Shown here one piece after another: positions 6,196-8,886 of a stretch of 8,886 bases of DNA (its first letter is position 1; every line of letters starts with the position of its first letter). A model generated the notes under the pieces. It searched no databases, had not been told where the DNA came from, and saw nothing but the letters and a program-made list of their open reading frames with translations. Both the position numbers and the translations under genes were made by a program. Source of the DNA: Planctomycetota bacterium (lineage in GTDB: Bacteria > Planctomycetota > SZUA-567); contig JAJBSZ010000107.1 of the NCBI GenBank assembly GCA_020861125.1, positions 1 through 8,886 on the forward strand, in the 5' to 3' direction.

Positions 6196-6759
6196 TTATC
6201 CCGACCGGCTTCCCTCGCCCGCGGCGAGGATGCCCTCCGCCGCCTCCGCCAGATCGCGGCAGACCAGGTCGGCTCCCGACCGGGTGTCGGTGTCGCTGTC
6301 CGGCGCGATCAGCACCGTTCGGCAGCCGGCGCGTTTCCCCGCCTCGACATCGGACAGGCGGTCGCCCACCATCCAGCTCGCCGCGAGATTGATACGCCAT
6401 TGTTCCGCCGCCGCCAGCAGCATGCCCGGGCGCGGCTTGCGGCAGGCGCAGCCGTCGGCCGTGTCATGCGGGCAGAAGAGGAGGTCGTCGAGGGGGACTT
6501 CCCGCCGCACCGTGTCGTTCATCGCCCGCACGTTATCGATGGTGCGCCGTCCCCGGGCGATATCCGGCTGGTTGGAAACGCAGACGCACAAAAAACCGGC
6601 GGCCTTAAGGCGGGCCACGGCCTGCGGCACGCCCGGCAAGATACGCAGGTCTTCCACCGAGGCGGGCGGGTGGCTGACACCATCGATGCACCGGGTGTTA
6701 TTGAGAACGCCGTCGCGATCCAGAAACACGGCGGGCCGTCCGGCGGGGGCGTCTACCAT
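6196..6759 (-). CDS. gmhB: D-glycero-D-manno-heptose 1,7-bisphosphate 7-phosphatase-like HAD enzyme
   Basis: This 187-residue HAD phosphatase matches the GmhB/HisB-N group, which removes the 7-phosphate from heptose bisphosphate during ADP- or GDP-heptose synthesis. Motif I is VFLDRDGVLN (11-20; Asp14 and Asp16), motif II is VSNQPDIARG (61-70; the SNQ of this family), the zinc-site pattern CPH-(5)-CACRKP spans 96-109 (Cys96, His98, Cys104, Cys106; Lys108 is motif III), and MVGDRLSDVEAG (130-141) is motif IV. The zinc loop is shorter than in E. coli GmhB. The ATG at 6759 gives the normal N-terminus; an upstream open frame is only a shadow of the overlapping gene. Start and preceding stop overlap in ATGGTAG (7 bases), so it is coupled to the SIS isomerase gene. 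Another sugar or histidinol phosphate is possible as substrate; the surface-sugar context favours heptose. Confidence 0.83.
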   Translation of the reverse strand: MVDAPAGRPAVFLDRDGVLNNTRCIDGVSHPPASVEDLRILPGVPQAVARLKAAGFLCVCVSNQPDIARGRRTIDNVRAMNDTVRREVPLDDLLFCPHDTADGCACRKPRPGMLLAAAEQWRINLAASWMVGDRLSDVEAGKRAGCRTVLIAPDSDTDTRSGADLVCRDLAEAAEGILAAGEGSRSG

Positions 6760-7340
6760 TTGGTGGCGGCAGTCTTGAGTTTGGGATGGGTCACCAGCAG
6801 GTGCCAGATGACGCCGTGGAAGGATTCGGTGTGCGGCGTGACGTGATCGGGAAACAGCGGCGGAATGCGCACGGCCGCGTCGGCCTCGCGGTAGACATAG
6901 CCGCCATCCCTTCCGACCACGCCGGTGACCGTGGCGCCCACCTCCTTCGCCACCTGCACCGCCTCGATGAGGTTGACGCTCACCTCCTTGGCGACATTGC
7001 CGCCGCCGACGGAAAACACCAGCAACCCGTCTTTTTCCGACAACCGCGAGCCCCGCAGCCAGGCGGCGAGGGCGCCGTTCCAGCCTTCGTCGTTGATGCG
7101 GGCGGTGAGTTCGGAAACATTGTCGGTGGGGCAATAGGCTTCGAATCCGGCAAGTTTCCGGAAGTCGTTGGTGGCATGGGAGGCGGAGCCGGCGGACCCG
7201 CCGACCCCGAGGAGAAACAGCCGGCCGCCCCTTTCCCGAATTTGGAACAGGACAACCACCATGCGCTCGATTTCGCCTTGGTCCAAACTGTCGACAATGC
7301 TTTTGGTTTCCTCGAGATATGACGAGATGAAACTGGACAT
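6753..7340 (-). CDS. SIS-domain sugar-phosphate isomerase, divergent GmhA (phosphoheptose isomerase)-like
   Basis: This 195-residue protein has the fold pattern of GmhA, which converts sedoheptulose 7-phosphate to D-glycero-D-manno-heptose 7-phosphate. An N-terminal helix (FISSYLEETKSIVDSL) leads into FLLGVGGSAGSASH (42-55), the SIS phosphate-binding loop; further matches are ELTARINDEGWN (77-88) and a C-terminal ESFHGVIWH (172-180). Compared with E. coli GmhA as I recall it, His61 and His180 have counterparts (His55, His180), but catalytic Glu65 corresponds to Asp59, Gln172 to Glu172, and the STSGNS loop reads SVGGGN. It may therefore act on a different sugar phosphate or be a separate subfamily. 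The ATG at 7340 has GAGG eight bases upstream (7349-7352, minus strand). It is cotranscribed with the GmhB-like gene, which supports a heptose-like pathway. Confidence 0.78.
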   Translation of the reverse strand: MSSFISSYLEETKSIVDSLDQGEIERMVVVLFQIRERGGRLFLLGVGGSAGSASHATNDFRKLAGFEAYCPTDNVSELTARINDEGWNGALAAWLRGSRLSEKDGLLVFSVGGGNVAKEVSVNLIEAVQVAKEVGATVTGVVGRDGGYVYREADAAVRIPPLFPDHVTPHTESFHGVIWHLLVTHPKLKTAATKW

Positions 7341-7361
7341 GCTGGATACCTCAGCTATACT
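7334..7361 (+). promoter_or_regulatory. Candidate promoter for the glycosyltransferase gene
   Basis: TGGACA (7334-7339, 5 of 6) and TATACT (7356-7361, 5 of 6) are separated by 16 bases. The start would be near 7368, with a leader of about 80 bases before the ATG at 7448. The -35 overlaps the start codon of the opposing SIS gene, so this promoter faces the minus-strand one and the two transcripts would share about 20 bases at their 5' ends. Confidence 0.5.
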
Positions 7362-7394
7362 TTTCCGTTGGTACGCACCGCTGCTAATTCCCCG

Positions 7395-7422
7395 ATTCTA
7401 AGGGCCTCCCGCAGGGAGTCAA
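7395..7422 (-). promoter_or_regulatory. Sigma70-like promoter for the SIS/gmhB pair
   Basis: On the minus strand TTGACT (7417-7422, 5 of 6) is followed after 16 bases by TAGAAT (7395-7400, 5 of 6). Transcription would begin near 7388, giving a leader of about 48 bases before the ATG at 7340. A small inverted repeat (ctccc/gggag, 7406-7418) lies in the spacer and could be an operator half or chance. Confidence 0.6.
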
Positions 7423-7447
7423 GGTCCGTTAGGCGAAAAGGAACAGT

Positions 7448-8452
7448 ATGTCCACCACAAGCGGAACGAGTCCGTTTCGCCTGAGCATCATCGCGCCAGC
7501 CTATAACGAAGAAGAAACCATCCCGGCATTTCTGGAAACGGTGCAGCGGGTGCTGCGCGACGTGACCGACGATTATGAAATAATTTTCGCGCTGGATCCC
7601 TCCAGCGACCGTTCCGAAGAACTGATCGAAGCGGCTCATGCCAAGGACCCCCGGGTCAAGCTGCTCCGTTTTTCCCGCCGGTTCGGACAGCCCGCCGCCA
7701 TCTGGGCCGGGTTGCAGTACTGCACCGGCGACGCGGCCATCCCCATGGACTGCGACATGCAGGACCCGCCCGAGCTCATCCCGCAGTTGGTCGCGGAATG
7801 GCGCAAGGGCTACAAGGTGGTGATTCCCCAGCGCCGCACCCGGGACGGCGAAAACTTCCTGAAGCGTGCCTTCGCCTATACCGCCTATTGGTTCATCAAC
7901 AAGACCGCGTCCATCCCCATCCCCCGCAACGCCGGTGATTTCCGCCTGATGGATCGGGTGGTGGTGGACGAGCTGATGCGGCTCCATGAGAGCCACGGGT
8001 TCCTGCGCGGCTTGACCAGCGTGGTCGGCTTTAAAACCACCCTGGTGCCCTTCGACCGCAAGGCCCGGATCGGCGGCCGGACCAAATATCTCCCCATCAC
8101 CGGCGGCATCGGCATCGGCTTCAACGGGGTGCTGTCCTTTTCCAACTTTCTGCTTAATGCCATCACCGCCCTCGGGTTGTTACTGTCGGTGGCTTCAATG
8201 GTGGCGGTGGTGGTCCTGGGCGTAGTCAAATACTATAACCTTTACGACTTTGCCACGGGTGTGGCGACCATTGGTATCATCATCCTGTTTCTGGGGGGGG
8301 CGCAGTTATTGGCCCTTGGCGTCATCGGGGCCTATATTTCCCGCATTTATGACGAAGTCAAGATGCGGCCACGGTTCATCGTGGAGAAACGCCTCGGATT
8401 GCCCGATCCCCGGGCGGCACAAACCGGCGGCTCCGTTGGAAATTCAGCATGA
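7448..8452 (+). CDS. GT2-family membrane glycosyltransferase, GtrB/ArnC/DPM1-like
   Basis: This 334-residue enzyme is built like GtrB/ArnC: a cytoplasmic GT-A domain, then two membrane helices (about 231-260 and 270-298) and a short cytoplasmic tail. Such enzymes move a sugar from a nucleotide donor to undecaprenyl phosphate for surface-glycan decoration. Motifs are IIAPAYNEEE (14-23), MDCDMQDPPE (100-109; DxD-type metal site Asp101/Asp103 in the family's DxDxQDPPE), IPRNAGDFRLMDR (158-170) and GGRTKY (209-214). The usual VDDGSxDGT motif reads ALDPSSDRS (48-56), losing the first Asp and the Gly. The ATG at 7448 has AAGGA (7438-7442) five bases upstream. A run of eight Gs (8293-8300) lies in the second membrane helix. 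The stop overlaps the next start as ATGA, coupling it to a methyltransferase. The family is secure; the sugar is unknown. Confidence 0.88.
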   Translation: MSTTSGTSPFRLSIIAPAYNEEETIPAFLETVQRVLRDVTDDYEIIFALDPSSDRSEELIEAAHAKDPRVKLLRFSRRFGQPAAIWAGLQYCTGDAAIPMDCDMQDPPELIPQLVAEWRKGYKVVIPQRRTRDGENFLKRAFAYTAYWFINKTASIPIPRNAGDFRLMDRVVVDELMRLHESHGFLRGLTSVVGFKTTLVPFDRKARIGGRTKYLPITGGIGIGFNGVLSFSNFLLNAITALGLLLSVASMVAVVVLGVVKYYNLYDFATGVATIGIIILFLGGAQLLALGVIGAYISRIYDEVKMRPRFIVEKRLGLPDPRAAQTGGSVGNSA

Positions 8453-8886
8453 CTGAGGCTGGAGTTGCCGATACCCGATGCCGCCTGTGCGGCAACGAAG
8501 CCGAATTTGCCTTCGACCGTCCGTCGGACCTGTTGGGGCAGACGTTTTCGATATACACCTGCGACGCCTGCCGTTTCGCCTTTGTTGCCAACCCGTGTCT
8601 GGACTTTGCCCGGATCTACGACGAGGCCTACTACCGCGGCGAGGGGGCGGACACGCTGGTCCGCTACCTGGACGAGCTGGATCGGCCGGAGGGGTGTCTC
8701 CGCACCCTGGAATGGGACGGCATCGCCCTCTGGGTGCGGGAAGTGGCGGCGCGGAAGTCCCTCGCCAATCCACGGATTCTCGACTTCGGCTGTGGCAACG
8801 GACTGCTCGCCGACTACCTTTCGCGCCACGGGTTTGCCGGCTGCGTCGGCGGGCACCGCGGCTGGATGGCGGATACGGCCCCGCAA
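8449..8886 (+). CDS. Zinc-ribbon class I SAM-dependent methyltransferase, N-terminal part
   Basis: The frame is open from the ATG at 8449 to the window end, giving 146 residues of a longer protein. An N-terminal zinc ribbon has two CxxC pairs (Cys11/Cys14 and Cys38/Cys41), followed by IYDEAYYRGEG (56-66), the spacing seen in a family of sugar- or surface-glycan-associated methyltransferases. Residues 109-120 (RILDFGCGNGLL) are SAM-binding motif I. After it, where an acidic residue normally binds the SAM ribose, the sequence reads VGGHRGWMAD (133-142). The ATG overlaps the glycosyltransferase stop by four bases (ATGA), so the two are coupled and probably act in the same surface-glycan pathway. 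The methyl acceptor is unknown. An uncharacterised SAM enzyme of another type cannot be excluded, since the catalytic C-terminal part is missing. Confidence 0.8.
   Translation, partial: MTEAGVADTRCRLCGNEAEFAFDRPSDLLGQTFSIYTCDACRFAFVANPCLDFARIYDEAYYRGEGADTLVRYLDELDRPEGCLRTLEWDGIALWVREVAARKSLANPRILDFGCGNGLLADYLSRHGFAGCVGGHRGWMADTAPQ

Noticed and set aside
6760..7134. A 125-residue N-terminal extension of the GmhB-like protein
   Set aside because: The extension is Arg/Gly-rich and out of frame with the overlapping SIS gene; the ATG at 6759 gives the normal family N-terminus.
1..8886. Possible defence island, prophage, transposon, CRISPR array or RNA gene
   Set aside because: No direct-repeat array, transposase, integrase, tRNA cloverleaf or rRNA segment was seen; the genes are housekeeping or surface-sugar functions with little intergenic space.

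Overview
This is a gene-dense, GC-rich bacterial chromosomal segment with twelve protein genes, two of them cut by the window edges. No tRNA, rRNA, CRISPR array, insertion sequence or phage gene is visible. The heptose-type sugar genes (SIS isomerase and GmhB-like phosphatase) and the membrane polyprenyl-phosphate glycosyltransferase point to a Gram-negative organism. The DapL-type aminotransferase and a flavoredoxin-like flavin reductase would fit a Desulfobacterota-like (deltaproteobacterial) lineage, but that placement is inference with low confidence.

Layout. (1) 1-1257, plus strand: the C-terminal half of a YebC/TACO1 protein, followed without a gap by a SpoU/TrmH-family RNA 2'-O-methyltransferase. 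Both relate to translation. (2) 1258-1714: a GC-rich hairpin, a good sigma70-like promoter, and a stand-alone HPt phosphotransfer protein with no kinase or receiver beside it. (3) 1828-3062: a DapL-type PLP aminotransferase closed by a strong intrinsic terminator. (4) 3151-6185: a tightly packed operon, folK - HAD phosphatase - panC - flavin reductase-like - compact MGMT-like protein. Every junction in it overlaps by 13-29 bases, which suggests translational coupling. It joins folate and pantothenate biosynthesis to a phosphatase of unknown substrate, a flavoprotein and a DNA alkylation-repair-type protein.

(5) 6196-7340, minus strand and convergent with the operon: an SIS-domain sugar isomerase related to GmhA, then a GmhB-like HAD bisphosphatase, overlapping by 7 bases. 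(6) 7448-8886, plus strand and divergent from the previous pair: a GtrB/ArnC-type GT2 glycosyltransferase with two C-terminal membrane helices. It is joined by an ATGA overlap to a zinc-ribbon SAM-dependent methyltransferase that runs off the window. Regions 5 and 6 look like the edge of a cell-surface polysaccharide locus. The 107-base gap between them holds two candidate promoters facing each other.

Most of the window is ordinary core metabolism. The points most worth a second look are the altered active-site residues of the SIS protein, the HAD phosphatase locked between folK and panC, the short MGMT-like protein that keeps its acceptor cysteine, the orphan HPt protein, the non-canonical nucleotide-binding motif of the glycosyltransferase, and the face-to-face promoters at 7334-7422.
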